A stretch of DNA of 64,000 nt. It comes from an uncultured Chloroflexota bacterium. GTDB taxonomy: Bacteria > Chloroflexota > Anaerolineae > Anaerolineales > Anaerolineaceae. The translations under genes were made by a program, and so were the position numbers. The notes below the pieces were generated by a model that searched no databases, was not told the origin of the DNA, and was given only the letters and a program-made list of their open reading frames with translations. Shown here piece after piece: positions 22,950 through 32,933 of the stretch. The stretch lies in assembly GCA_902791025.1 (NCBI GenBank), contig CADATZ010000004.1:62001-126000 (forward strand), written 5' to 3'. The number at the start of each line of letters is the position of its first letter. The first letter of the stretch is position 1.

Positions 22950-25520
22950 TCAGCCGGCAGTAAAATATTTCGACTCAAACTCATCAACCGGGATCGGGCG
23001 TGAGAAGTAGTATCCCTGAAAATGTCTGCAGCCCATTTCTGTAAGAATACGGAGCTGCTGTTCCGTTTCCACACCTTCCGTGATGACATCCATACCTAAA
23101 GAGGCTGCAAGGTCAATCACATATTTCAGGACGTTCCTGCTGCGTTCCCGGTCATTAATTTCACGCAAAAAGCTCATATCGATCTTGATCACGTCTGCCT
23201 GAATATCTTTGAGGAGAGCCAGTGAAGAATAACCTTTTCCGAAATCATCTATCTCCACGAGAAATCCCTTTTCACGGAGCCTTGAAACAATAGCGTTGCC
23301 TTTCTCCGGGTCAACAAGAAGGGCTGTTTCCGTGATCTCCAGCCGGAGCATACGGCTGTCCACATTGTATTTCGTAATAAGATTTGTCAGTACGTCATAT
23401 ACATCGATGCTGTAAAAATCCTTTGCCGACATATTTACAGAAATCGTCAGATCCTTTTTGTCTGTGTGTTTCCAGATGCTCAGCTGTTTTACGGCAAGCT
23501 TCCAGATGTACATATCAAGCTTCTGGATCAATCCTGCCTGTTCAAGCGTTTCGATAAAGAAATCCGGCATCATAAGTGTTCCATCAGGCCTGATCCATCT
23601 TACCAAAGCTTCAGCACCGATCACGCAGCCATCGTTTTTAACAAGCGGCTGTAAATACATTCTGAACTCTCCGTCTTCCAGCGCTTTTTCAAATCCACTG
23701 ATCACTTTTTGTTCAAGGAGTATCTTCTCCATGATGGCTTCATCAAAATAAGCGACCGTAAGGCTCATGTCTTCACGGATCGTGCGCAGGGCTGAATTTG
23801 CGCGTCCGCACATGACGGATACAGGGATTGAAGGATCATCGATAACATATACACCAAAATGAATACAGAAGGTATAGTTTCCGCTGTTGAAATGATCAGC
23901 CAGTGTACGGGAACAGTTATGCAGTTTTTCTTCTTCAAATGTTTTGTCCGGCAGAAGCATCGCAAACTGATCTCCTCCGAGCCGTCCGCACAGCCCCTTT
24001 GAGTCCTCTGAGATTTCCTGCAGTACAGAAGCGGTCTTCACCAAAACCTCATTGCCCTTCAGGTCGCCGAACAGGGTATTGACCAGGCGGAAATTCATGA
24101 TGTTGCCTGTGATCATCACCCAGGACATATCCGGTTTGTTTTTGATCAACTCCCGGGCAAGTTCATAAAAAGCATCCGCATTCAGGATATTTGTCAGACT
24201 GTCATGATAAGCGAGATACTGGGCAGCTCTGTTTCCGATATTTTCAGCTTCTCTGTCATTGGCAATGGTATTGCTATCCTTTTTGACATCTACCAGCTCA
24301 ACCACCGCATCGTATACGCTTCCATCCTTCAGTTTCAGGGAAACCGGATTTGACTGGATAAAGTAAACCTGATCTTTGAAATGCTCAGCTTTTTCCTGAC
24401 GGCGTTTTGTTTTGCAGGCGAGAGAGCTGGAGCAGTTTATACATTTTTGACCGGCATTCCATATTCCGTAGCATTTTTCATTCATACTGATTTTGCCGTT
24501 GTCATGAAATTCCAGAATACGGCATTCTTTCGGGTCCACCACCCGGGCAAGAGCATATTTTCCGGACATTTCATTCAGGAATGATTTCATCTCTCCGACC
24601 GTGTACTCAGATGATTTTATTTCCGGGAGTGCTGTTTTTTCAAGAATCGGTGAGGTTTTTTTTGTATTTTCTTTAATGCGTTTTTCCCGGTACATTTTTT
24701 CGTCTGCGTTTGAGATGAGGATGCGCAGTCTGTCTAAATCGCTCAGCATTTCATGGGCATAGCCTGTTGAGAATTCAACCGGGACGGAGTTTTTAATGAC
24801 CGGCTTTGAATGTTCCAGGGTATCAAGTTTTGCCTGAAAATCAGCCTCGGATCCATCAGGGACAATGACGAGAAACTCATCGCCGCCATAACGGTAGCAA
24901 TGATTTTCTCCGAAAATGTCGGTAAGAATTTTCCCTGTCTCCCGAAGGATGCGGTCTCCCACCACATGTCCATGGGTATCATTGATGACCTTGAAGTTGT
25001 TCAGGTCGAGCATCATCACCGTGACCTCATGTCCCTGATATGACTCATAATCCTGACGCAGCGCCATCCGGTTGCGGATCCCCGTAAGCGCGTCAGTAAG
25101 AGACATCTGCTCAAGCATTTTATTTTCATGATGAAGCTCTTTTGTAAGGGCGTCCACTTTTTGGAAGGCCTGAACTTCTGCATTTTTGAGGAAGCAGACC
25201 AAAAGCATATCCGCGGTTATACCGAATAAGGATACGAATACTTTCTGCAGATTCTGAGGGGTAAACCGGGTAAAGCTGTGATCTGTGGAGAAAAAGAACA
25301 GCGTGTAACCGAACATAATGAGCGCGGCTACGATTCCGCCGCCAAACCCGAACAGAGCGGAACACAGTACAAGTCCTGCTATCAATATCATATTCGGATT
25401 GGGGATATTGAAGTAATATACGATCAATATTAAAGCTGACATGATCGCTGTGGTGATGAGGATCTTTTTTGTCAGACCGGTTTGTATCTGCATTATGGTT
25501 GGTTTATGCGTTTCATTCAT
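22950..25520 (-). CDS. Membrane protein with GGDEF, Cys-rich PAS-like, degenerate GGDEF and EAL domains
   Basis: An 856-residue c-di-GMP enzyme starting at ATG 25520. N-terminal membrane helices (about 18-110) precede a canonical GGDEF domain (YRYGGDEF, about 210-215). A PAS-like domain with a cysteine cluster follows (CYGIW...CINCSSSLAC, about 340-440), which could bind metal or sense redox. A second GGDEF domain is degenerate (RLGGDQF, about 515-520) and probably regulatory. The C-terminal EAL domain is complete: EALVRW, NMSAKDF, EITET, DDFGKGYSSL, VIKID, EGVET and QGYYFS, so phosphodiesterase activity is expected. Both synthesis and breakdown are possible. Longer upstream frames exist, but no better start was seen. 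Confidence 0.85.
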   Translation of the reverse strand: MNETHKPTIMQIQTGLTKKILITTAIMSALILIVYYFNIPNPNMILIAGLVLCSALFGFGGGIVAALIMFGYTLFFFSTDHSFTRFTPQNLQKVFVSLFGITADMLLVCFLKNAEVQAFQKVDALTKELHHENKMLEQMSLTDALTGIRNRMALRQDYESYQGHEVTVMMLDLNNFKVINDTHGHVVGDRILRETGKILTDIFGENHCYRYGGDEFLVIVPDGSEADFQAKLDTLEHSKPVIKNSVPVEFSTGYAHEMLSDLDRLRILISNADEKMYREKRIKENTKKTSPILEKTALPEIKSSEYTVGEMKSFLNEMSGKYALARVVDPKECRILEFHDNGKISMNEKCYGIWNAGQKCINCSSSLACKTKRRQEKAEHFKDQVYFIQSNPVSLKLKDGSVYDAVVELVDVKKDSNTIANDREAENIGNRAAQYLAYHDSLTNILNADAFYELARELIKNKPDMSWVMITGNIMNFRLVNTLFGDLKGNEVLVKTASVLQEISEDSKGLCGRLGGDQFAMLLPDKTFEEEKLHNCSRTLADHFNSGNYTFCIHFGVYVIDDPSIPVSVMCGRANSALRTIREDMSLTVAYFDEAIMEKILLEQKVISGFEKALEDGEFRMYLQPLVKNDGCVIGAEALVRWIRPDGTLMMPDFFIETLEQAGLIQKLDMYIWKLAVKQLSIWKHTDKKDLTISVNMSAKDFYSIDVYDVLTNLITKYNVDSRMLRLEITETALLVDPEKGNAIVSRLREKGFLVEIDDFGKGYSSLALLKDIQADVIKIDMSFLREINDRERSRNVLKYVIDLAASLGMDVITEGVETEQQLRILTEMGCRHFQGYYFSRPIPVDEFESKYFTAG

Positions 25521-25782
25521 TTTCAGTTCAACTTTTCCTGTAATATGATCTAATTGTATGGCGTGCAGCTTCATTGCCGCAGCCGCTTTTTTCCGGTGCG
25601 GGAAGCTGTAACGCCGGGCCGTATTTTCTTTCCGGCGGTCCGGAAGCGGCGGGCTTTCTCTATAAAAAATTACAGGCAAATAATCGGAATACTACATCAC
25701 ATCTTATCTGCCTAATTAATATATTATAACAGTTAATTTCTTTATGTGCAGATGTTCAGACCCGGCGATTTTTATCCTGACG

Positions 25783-26145
25783 GGGCTGTCGCAAATTATA
25801 ATTTTGAAAAGCCATCGGGAGAGAGTGCTTCGCAGGGACGCGGAATAAGCGTCAGCTGCCTGCGAAAGAGATCCCTGCGTGTCCCCCGACACCCCTGTAT
25901 AAGCTGCTGAATCACTCCGTTGATGATACGATTATTCAGATGATTCCCCCAAAACAAAAGATGAGCCGTTTCGCGTTATATAAAGGCGCCAAAGTGGCGA
26001 GTGACTGATGGTCAGCCCGACCGGCCCCGGCAATATCTCCATGGTGCGGGAAGTTCTCCCTCCGTCACAGCCCGCCATTGAGGAGCATTTGCTTTTGATG
26101 GTATTTCTGAAGAAGGCTGTCGTAACCATCAAATTGAGACAGCCC
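25783..26145. mobile_element. Possible remnant of a small transposable element with terminal inverted repeats
   Basis: GGGCTGTCGCAAATT at 25783-25797 matches the complement of AAATTGAGACAGCCC at 26131-26145 at 13 of 15 positions; ends of this type (GGGCTGTC) are common in IS4/IS5-like elements. The interior has no transposase, only a hairpin (CTTCGCAGG / CCTGCGAAAG) and decayed sequence. No target duplication was seen, and the right repeat lies inside a gene remnant, so chance is possible. Confidence 0.3.
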
Positions 26146-26358
26146 TTTTCCAATAATGAGGATACGTCAGAAAAAATCATAAATTATCTGCGGGAAAATG
26201 GATCCATAAGCCGCAGGGATGTTGAGCATTTGCTGAACACCAGTCAGGCTTCCGGAGCACGTTTGCTTAACCAGATGGTCAGCAGCGGCGCATTGGAACA
26301 ATATGGTTCTGCCAGAGCCACACGGTATCGGCTGAATCAGAATTTATATTATAAATAA
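26008..26358 (+). pseudogene. Remnant of an AlbA_2/Schlafen-type ATP-binding protein, C-terminal winged helix
   Basis: The open stretch encodes about 116 residues. Its last 60 look like the C-terminal winged helix of COG2865-type proteins (LRENGSISRRDVEHLLNTSQASGARLLNQMVSSGALEQYGSARATRYRL), and PAIEEHLLLMVFLKK resembles the strand before it. An in-frame stop precedes 26008, no ribosome-binding site is visible and the expected upstream catalytic part is missing, so I read this as a decayed gene. It could instead be a small free-standing DNA-binding protein. Upstream 25680-26000 contains no other coding sequence. Confidence 0.45.
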
Positions 26359-26486
26359 TCAAATATAAATTTCTGATAAAAACTTGAATAGTCAAGGTCG
26401 AGTGCATAATTGGTTAATTAATGCTATAATTTCTAAGTCATATAAAAACAAGAAAAATAGATTTTATGAATAATAGGAAAAGGTAA

Positions 26487-26708
26487 ATGGGTAGAAAGAA
26501 GAGAGGTATACCAGGTTTGTCGTTCAGTACAAAGCGTGCGTTTGGTATAACAAAGGTAAAACGTCGGATTGCAAGAGCGACAGGAATTCCTACAACCAGA
26601 TCAGGAAGGAGAAATAAGGTTGGAAGAATTTTAACAGGTGGAGGTTGTATCTTTCCTATGTTAATATTTGTCATATTAGGTTTATTTTTTAATTTCGTAA
26701 TTTTGTAA
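26487..26708 (+). CDS. Small basic protein with one C-terminal membrane segment, unknown
   Basis: A 73-residue protein. The first 50 residues are very basic (Lys/Arg-rich: MGRKKRGIPGLSF, KVKRRIARATGIPTT, GRRNKVGRI); the last 22 form a hydrophobic helix (FPMLIFVILGLFFNFVIL), so it is probably tail-anchored with a positively charged cytoplasmic part that could bind nucleic acid or acidic partners. AAGGTAA lies before the ATG. The next gene starts 32 bases later with a strong ribosome-binding site. The pair is much more AT-rich than its surroundings and probably was acquired horizontally. Family not recognised. Confidence 0.65.
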   Translation: MGRKKRGIPGLSFSTKRAFGITKVKRRIARATGIPTTRSGRRNKVGRILTGGGCIFPMLIFVILGLFFNFVIL

Positions 26709-26740
26709 AAATAGAGTAATAATTTTTAGGAGGAAAAAAA

Positions 26741-27184
26741 ATGGGTCTTTTAGGATTATTAAGTGGCAAAAAGGAAGTAACCACTTCCGTCAAAAATGAA
26801 CTAAATAGCCTTGTGGAGCATTGGGGAAAAGCTATCAACAAATTAAATACTGTAGATACAGTCAGTTCGTATATAACTGCTCTTGAAGATGCTTTAATGA
26901 CTGCAAAAAAACTCGAATATCTTGAAAATACTTATGATTGGAAATTTGGGAAATATAAATGGAGTGGTGGTGTACATAATGAGTTAGTAAATATGAATAA
27001 CAAAAAGTCCCAAAATGAAAGAGCCTTTATAGATCGAGCGTATGAAAGACTACAGAGAGATTGTCTTAAATTATCTAAAGAAACTTCTAAACAAACAAAG
27101 AAGGCCAAATTTTTTACAGAGTTGGAACACTATTATGAATATTTTAATGATGATACAATAGCATATATTCAGTCATTAAAATAA
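26741..27184 (+). CDS. Unknown 147-residue helical protein, partner of the preceding small gene
   Basis: A soluble, mostly helical, Lys/Glu-rich protein, without signal peptide or membrane segment apart from a short hydrophobic start (MGLLGLLSGKK) that could attach to the membrane. It has no motif I recognise. AGGAGG before the ATG is a near-perfect ribosome-binding site, so it is likely well expressed. AT-rich codon usage matches the upstream small gene and sets both apart from the chromosome. The bidirectional terminator at 27355 ends the unit; 27185-27350 is AT-rich with no gene. Confidence 0.65.
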   Translation: MGLLGLLSGKKEVTTSVKNELNSLVEHWGKAINKLNTVDTVSSYITALEDALMTAKKLEYLENTYDWKFGKYKWSGGVHNELVNMNNKKSQNERAFIDRAYERLQRDCLKLSKETSKQTKKAKFFTELEHYYEYFNDDTIAYIQSLK

Positions 27185-27354
27185 ATTATTATTCAAATAC
27201 ATTATATAAATATTTTAGACACTTGACCTGTTTTTATAGAAAAATTTATATTTTGAAAATGTTGAATTTATTAATGGTTGGATATAGATTAGAGATTTTA
27301 TAAATCATGCATATGGATATTTGCCGGGAGAATCTGATTTTTCTGGACGAAATG

Positions 27355-27398
27355 AAAAAAAGAGTGGAAAGGATTTTTACGATTTCCACTCTTTTTTT
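27355..27398. terminator. Strong bidirectional terminator
   Basis: A 16-bp perfect stem (AAAAAAAGAGTGGAAA and complement, 27355-27370 with 27383-27398) with T/A runs on both sides. It lies between the rightward unknown gene pair and the leftward ABC operon and serves both. Confidence 0.9.
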
Positions 27399-27461
27399 AT
27401 TTCGGGATCCGGTCCGGGTCAATTACCGGCGCGGATCAGGCAATTGTTTCTGATATCCGGA

Positions 27462-28574
<1,113 letters not shown>

Positions 28575-28575
28575 C

Positions 28576-30273
28576 TTACACCCCCTTCCGTTCTTTGGTG
28601 ATCTCGGTGACGATCGTGTTCAGGATGATGATGATCACGATTGCCACAGATGCCAATGCCGCTGCCTGCGGGATCATACCGGCGTCGCGCAGACTGTAGA
28701 TCTTCACACCCAGCGTCATGGTCTTCGGACCGTAGAGCAGGATTGACGTCGTCACTTCACGCATGGCCGGCAGGAAGATCAGGAAGAAACCGGAGACCAT
28801 TGCCGGACGGATCAGCGGGAGCGTGATATCCGACAGGGACTCCGTATGCGAAGCACCGCAGACCCGGGCTGCCTCTTCCAGCGATGAGTGGACCTGCAGC
28901 AATGCCGCGGAACTGGTCTTCATGGAGAAGGAAAGGTAACGGGCGATATAAGCCACCAGGATGATCCACAGTGTGTTATACAGCGAAATGCCGAAGATGG
29001 CACCGGACCAGGCCAGGATGACGCCGATGGAAAGCACCGTGCCCGGGATGGAGTAAGGCAGGACGGAGATGACCTCCAGCACTTCCTTCCCCTTCGGTTT
29101 GATCTTCTGAACCACATAAGCCACCAGCGTTCCGAGGAACATGGAGATGATACCTGCGCTGATGGATAGGATCAGGGAGTTCTTGATGGAATCCAGCGTG
29201 CCGTTCATGTTGAAGACCTTCTGGTATTGTGCGAAGGTGAAGTTCTCGAACTTCAGCGGGAGACCGTAGGCCTTGATGAAGGAGATGAGGAAGATCATCA
29301 CCAGCGGTACCAGCACGATCAGCACCAGCGTGAAGATGGCCAGGATCAGGAGCGGGATCTTCGCGCCGCGCAGCTTGATGAGCGTCGGGCGCATGGACTT
29401 GCCCTTGATGATGTCATATGACCCTGAAGAAAGTATCTTGTTTTGTAAGATCAGGGCAAGTGCTACCACGACGACCAGCATGACCGAAAGCGCCGCGCCT
29501 TGACGAATGCCTTCAAAGGACCCGGTGGAGTTGTAAATGACCGCGTAAATGCGGGTCGGCAGGGTGTAGATCCCCTGTGCATATCCCAAAATGGACGGCA
29601 CACCGAAGTGAGCCAGGGAGGTGGTGAGGATCAGCAATGCACCGGCTGAAATGGAAGGCTTCATCAGCGGAAGGGTGATCTTCCAGATGACGGTGCCCTG
29701 TTTGGCTCCGGCAATACGGGCCGATTCTTCCAGCGTCGGGTCCATGCGTTCCAGGGCGGAAACGACCTGCATAAAGACGAACGGGAAGTAGTAGGAAACT
29801 TCCACAAAAACGATGCCCCACAGCGAGTTGATGTTGAAAGGCATCTTTGAGAGGCCCAGTGTCGTGCGCAGCCAGCGGTTCAGATAACCGGAACGGCCGT
29901 TCAGCAGCAGGTCCCAGGCCATCGCGCCCAGGAAGGGCGGGAACATGTAAGGAATGTTGAAAAGCGCTCTCATCAGCCCTTTCGCCGGGATATCGGAACG
30001 TCCCAGCAGCCAGGCATAAAACACACCCATGATGGTACCGATGATAGTGGTGAAGACCGCGATCTGGACCGTGTTCCACATGGCGGAGAGGTTCTTCGAG
30101 TCGGTCATCTGGGATGTAAAGAGCGTGAGTGAGAATTTGCCATTCTCAAAGAAGGCGTTGTAAACGATCATGAAGATCGGGATCACAACGATGATCAGCA
30201 AAAGGATAAAGCAGACCACCGTCAGGATCGCATCCATATTCAGTTTGCGTTCATTATCTTTTGCAGCGGCCAT
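28576..30273 (-). CDS. ABC transporter permease, fused two-domain (FbpB type)
   Basis: A 565-residue inner-membrane protein with about twelve helices made of two homologous BPD_transp_1 halves. Each half carries a coupling (EAA-type) loop: EESARIAGAKQGTVIWKITLPLMKPSI in the first and EEAARVCGASHTESLSDITLPLIRPAM in the second. This fused form is typical of ferric-iron (FbpB/SfuB) and related importers. It lies two bases after the upstream ATPase gene and one base before the downstream one, so translation is coupled. Substrate follows the binding protein and is not certain; iron or another small anion complex is most likely from the family. Confidence 0.92.
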   Translation of the reverse strand: MAAAKDNERKLNMDAILTVVCFILLLIIVVIPIFMIVYNAFFENGKFSLTLFTSQMTDSKNLSAMWNTVQIAVFTTIIGTIMGVFYAWLLGRSDIPAKGLMRALFNIPYMFPPFLGAMAWDLLLNGRSGYLNRWLRTTLGLSKMPFNINSLWGIVFVEVSYYFPFVFMQVVSALERMDPTLEESARIAGAKQGTVIWKITLPLMKPSISAGALLILTTSLAHFGVPSILGYAQGIYTLPTRIYAVIYNSTGSFEGIRQGAALSVMLVVVVALALILQNKILSSGSYDIIKGKSMRPTLIKLRGAKIPLLILAIFTLVLIVLVPLVMIFLISFIKAYGLPLKFENFTFAQYQKVFNMNGTLDSIKNSLILSISAGIISMFLGTLVAYVVQKIKPKGKEVLEVISVLPYSIPGTVLSIGVILAWSGAIFGISLYNTLWIILVAYIARYLSFSMKTSSAALLQVHSSLEEAARVCGASHTESLSDITLPLIRPAMVSGFFLIFLPAMREVTTSILLYGPKTMTLGVKIYSLRDAGMIPQAAALASVAIVIIIILNTIVTEITKERKGV

Positions 30274-30275
30274 GG

Positions 30276-31418
30276 TTATTTTCCTTTCCCGAAAAGACTG
30301 AATTTCTTCTTTTTCTGTCCTTCATCGGCAGAAACGATTTTCTCCGGCGGTTTGGGATCATAGAAATGGGGATTGATGAAGGTGATCCCGGTCTCCTTAC
30401 CGGCTTCCGGTGTTCCATAAAGACGGGCTGCCAGCATATCCTGCTGCACGCGAATCTCTTTCTGGCCGAGCTTCAGGAAGTAGTTGTATTCACTGCCGAG
30501 GAAGACCCTGCTGGTGACGGTAGCCTTGAGCGAAGATTTGTTATCAAAAACGACATCGTTCAGGCGAACGCCAAGTTCTTTGCCTTCAATATTTCCACCG
30601 GCAGGAACCAGCTCCTGCGGCAGCGGGAATTTTTCACCGCAGTCCAGGAAATATTTCCCATTCGAACCGGTCACCGGGATGAAGTTGGAAACACCGATGA
30701 ACTCGAAGACGAAACGGTTTGCCGGGTTCAGGATGATGTCCTCATCGGTTCCGAACTGGCAGAGGCTGCCGTCCGGCTGCATGATGGCCATTTTGTCACA
30801 GAGCTGCAGTGCGGACTGCTGGTCATGTGTGATGTAAAGGATAGTGGCGCCCAGGCGCTTCTGGATCATGCGGATCTCCAGCAGCATCTCTTCACGCAGC
30901 TTCGCGTCCAGGTTGGTGATCGGTTCGTCCATCACGACCACGTCGGAGTCTGTGACCAGCGCACGGGCAATGGCCACACGCTGCTGCTGTCCGCCGGAAA
31001 GCTGACTGGGCAGGTGGTTGGCGTATTCCGTCATGCGGACCTGTTCCAGCGCGTGCATGGCACGTTTGTGGATCTCATCCTTGGGACGGCGCTGCTTTTT
31101 CAGCGGGTAGGATACATTTTCAATAACGGTCATGTGCGGCCAGACCGCGTAATCCTGAAAGACAATGCCGATGTTGCGTTTTTCTGCCGGAATGTTGATG
31201 CGCTTTTTGGCGTCAAAAAGAACCCGGTCTCCAACCGTGATGGAGCCGGTTTCCGGCTTGTTCAGCCCCAAAAGCGCGCGGACCAGTGTGGTTTTTCCGC
31301 AGCCGCTGGGACCGACAAGACAGACGATTTGTCCGCTTTCAACCTCAAGCGAGAAGTCTTTCAGAACCATATGGCCGCCGTATCCGACCGTTATGTTCTC
31401 AAAGCGTACATTTGCCAT
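30276..31418 (-). CDS. ABC transporter ATPase (first of two in the operon)
   Basis: A 380-residue ATPase with Walker A GPSGCGKTTLVRALLG, signature LSGGQQQRVAIARAL, Walker B VVVMDEPITNLDAKLRE and H-loop YITHDQQSALQ, followed by a TOBE-like C-terminal region ending in a basic tail (EGQKKKKFSLFGKGK). It differs clearly from the second ATPase, so this is not a recent duplication. Both ATPases keep all catalytic motifs, so a heterodimer would have two competent sites. It is the second gene after the binding protein, with a gap of about 150 bases that includes a heptanucleotide tract; the following permease starts two bases after its stop. Confidence 0.92.
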   Translation of the reverse strand: MANVRFENITVGYGGHMVLKDFSLEVESGQIVCLVGPSGCGKTTLVRALLGLNKPETGSITVGDRVLFDAKKRINIPAEKRNIGIVFQDYAVWPHMTVIENVSYPLKKQRRPKDEIHKRAMHALEQVRMTEYANHLPSQLSGGQQQRVAIARALVTDSDVVVMDEPITNLDAKLREEMLLEIRMIQKRLGATILYITHDQQSALQLCDKMAIMQPDGSLCQFGTDEDIILNPANRFVFEFIGVSNFIPVTGSNGKYFLDCGEKFPLPQELVPAGGNIEGKELGVRLNDVVFDNKSSLKATVTSRVFLGSEYNYFLKLGQKEIRVQQDMLAARLYGTPEAGKETGITFINPHFYDPKPPEKIVSADEGQKKKKFSLFGKGK

Positions 31419-31540
31419 ATAGTTTCCTTTCTGAAATAATCGAAAGTAAGGCTTTTGTAGTAAGAAGTGCAGGCATCATAAATTACTGCCTGCACTCGAT
31501 TTTTCCATATCCCTTATGTATCGGGAAATTTCGGGTTGCC

Positions 31541-31575
31541 TGGTCACTAACCACTGGCAACTGGCCACTGATTAT
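31541..31575. repeat. Heptanucleotide repeat tract, 5 units
   Basis: TGGTCAC, TAACCAC, TGGCAAC, TGGCCAC, TGATTAT in phase; the last unit contains the stop codon (complement of 31572-31574) of the binding-protein gene. Confidence 0.8.
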
Positions 31576-32555
31576 TTATTGAAAATCTGGTTGAACTGTT
31601 CCAGATAAGCGCCGGTGTTTTCGGCCAGGTCATTGAAGTCCACGGCCAGGTTCAGGGCGGCGATGGAGGAGGTGTCCACGTTCATTTCAACGTCATCGCG
31701 GACGGAAACCAGGTTATTGGCGACCAGCAGTTCCTGACCTTCCTTGGAGAGGATGTAGTCATAGAGCTTCTTGGCATTTTCAACGTTCTGGCTGTCTGCG
31801 AAGATGCCGAGCGGGGAAGTCATGGTGATGACGTCTTCGTTGGTATAGTGGAAGGCCATCGGTGAACCTTCGGCGATCAGGTTGGCGGAAACGTAGTCAA
31901 GGCAGATACCGACTTCGTAAGAACCGGCGGCAACTGCGTTGTGGGTGGCGGTGGTTCCGGATTCGAGCAGGATACCGTTGTCACGCAGGGCTTCGAAGAA
32001 AGCCGGACCGTATTTTTCGTTCTGCATCATGGCAGCCATCCAGTATTTTGTGGTGGAAGCCTGGGCAGGGTCGGTCATGACCAGCTGATCCTTCCATTTC
32101 GGGTCGAGCAGTTCATTCCAGTTCTTCGGGGCGTCGGCTTCCTCGACGAACATGGTGGACCAGGAGATGCCCATGGTCACCAGACGGGCGGCGGTGTAGT
32201 AGCCATCCGGGTCGATGTAAGTGTCAGCAATGTGATCGGCTTCCGGGGAGGAATAGGGCTGCAGCCAACCGGAGGCTTTGAAGCCTTCATAGTCGGAGGG
32301 GTCGCCGGTCCAGATGATGTCAGCTTCGATTTTGCCGGCCTGAGCTTCGGTATTGACCTTGGTGATCACTTTACCGCCGGAGGCATAGTAGTATTCCATG
32401 TCGATATCGGGATATTTGGCTTCGAAAGCCTTTTCAATAGCCATCAGCTGATCTTCCTGCATGGAGGAGTAGAGCATGACTTTACCATCCGCATAAACAG
32501 CTGCGGTGCAGAACAGCACACAGAGTGCCAGGACAAGAACAAGCATTTTTTTCAT
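31572..32555 (-). CDS. Extracellular solute-binding protein, iron(III)/FbpA-like class
   Basis: A 327-residue exported binding protein, first gene of the importer operon. The signal peptide (MKKMLVLVLALCVLFCTAAVYA) has no lipobox at its cleavage region. The mature part opens GKVMLYSSMQEDQLMAIEKAFEAKYP and continues ADIIWTGDPSDYEGFKASGWL, as in the FbpA/AfuA and related groups. The paired tyrosines that bind ferric iron in classical FbpA are not evident, so iron is not assured; phosphonate or other small ligands are possible. Strong ribosome-binding site AAGGAGAA and a near-consensus promoter upstream indicate high expression. Confidence 0.88.
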   Translation of the reverse strand: MKKMLVLVLALCVLFCTAAVYADGKVMLYSSMQEDQLMAIEKAFEAKYPDIDMEYYYASGGKVITKVNTEAQAGKIEADIIWTGDPSDYEGFKASGWLQPYSSPEADHIADTYIDPDGYYTAARLVTMGISWSTMFVEEADAPKNWNELLDPKWKDQLVMTDPAQASTTKYWMAAMMQNEKYGPAFFEALRDNGILLESGTTATHNAVAAGSYEVGICLDYVSANLIAEGSPMAFHYTNEDVITMTSPLGIFADSQNVENAKKLYDYILSKEGQELLVANNLVSVRDDVEMNVDTSSIAALNLAVDFNDLAENTGAYLEQFNQIFNK

Positions 32556-32600
32556 AAGTTTTCTCCTTTTTGTTTATTTTATAAATAAACTTGTCTAAAT

Positions 32601-32629
32601 ATCTTATCATGTCCCGACTGATTCGTCAA
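32601..32629 (-). promoter_or_regulatory. Near-consensus promoter of the ABC importer operon
   Basis: On the minus strand TTGACG (32624-32629), a 17-base spacer and TAAGAT (32601-32606). Between the start point and the ribosome-binding site lies an inverted repeat GTTTATTT / AAATAAAC (32572-32590) that could be an operator. Confidence 0.75.
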
Positions 32630-32689
32630 GAAGTTTTTTTTTCCGTATTTAGAATAATCCGTCCGTCACAGCATTGGTGTCTTAAATCA

Positions 32690-32716
32690 GGGACAGTCGC
32701 CTTCGGCAACAGTCCC
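32690..32716. repeat. Short-loop variant of the palindromic element
   Basis: 27-base hairpin with arms GGGACAGTCGCC / GGCAACAGTCCC and a TTC loop, identical in design to 10999-11025 and complementary in orientation to 17056-17082. No outer TTCAGAAC arms are visible here. Confidence 0.75.
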
Positions 32717-32736
32717 GAAATGTACATCGTATAAAT

Positions 32737-32766
32737 TTGCCGTAAACACTTACCTCATGATAAAAT
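32737..32766 (+). promoter_or_regulatory. Candidate promoter of the rightward glycan operon
   Basis: TTGCCG (32737-32742), an 18-base spacer and TAAAAT (32761-32766), about 165 bases before the Gfo/Idh start. The leader would contain the small reading frame at 32815 and two palindromes. Confidence 0.5.
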
Positions 32767-32814
32767 AAATAATAATTGAGGTGTATGGATCATTGTGGGT
32801 GAGGGAGCGCATCA

Positions 32815-32898
32815 ATGAGTGATAATTCAGAACTTTTGCATTATTCTTATACGAATGATTTGATCACTGACGCAAAGGTGATCATCTTGCAATATTAA
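32815..32898 (+). CDS. Possible 27-residue leader peptide or gene fragment
   Basis: An ATG preceded by GAGGGAG at good spacing opens a 27-codon frame (MSDNSELLHYSYTNDLITD and onward to a TAA at 32896) that ends 35 bases before the Gfo/Idh gene. Its stop overlaps a perfect palindrome. It could be a regulatory upstream peptide. The sequence also faintly resembles the extreme N-terminus of DUF1016/YhcG-type nucleases, so it may be what is left of a deleted gene. Confidence 0.4.
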   Translation: MSDNSELLHYSYTNDLITDAKVIILQY

Positions 32899-32904
32899 TA
32901 TTGC
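32861..32904. promoter_or_regulatory. Two adjacent palindromes just upstream of the Gfo/Idh gene
   Basis: TGATCAC / GTGATCA with a 10-base spacer (32861-32884) is followed by a perfect 16-base palindrome GCAATATTAATATTGC (32889-32904). They lie within or next to the small reading frame and 30 bases before the next start codon, a plausible position for a repressor or attenuator. Confidence 0.45.
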
Positions 32905-32933
32905 ATGCAGCAGGAAGAAAAAGGAGAAGATCA

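Noticed and set aside
25783..26145. Complete insertion sequence
   Set aside because: Inverted ends are present, but no transposase reading frame and no target duplication can be seen; kept only as a low-confidence remnant.
31572..32555. Firm assignment as a ferric iron importer
   Set aside because: The binding protein lacks the evident paired Tyr ligands of FbpA; iron is kept only as a possibility.
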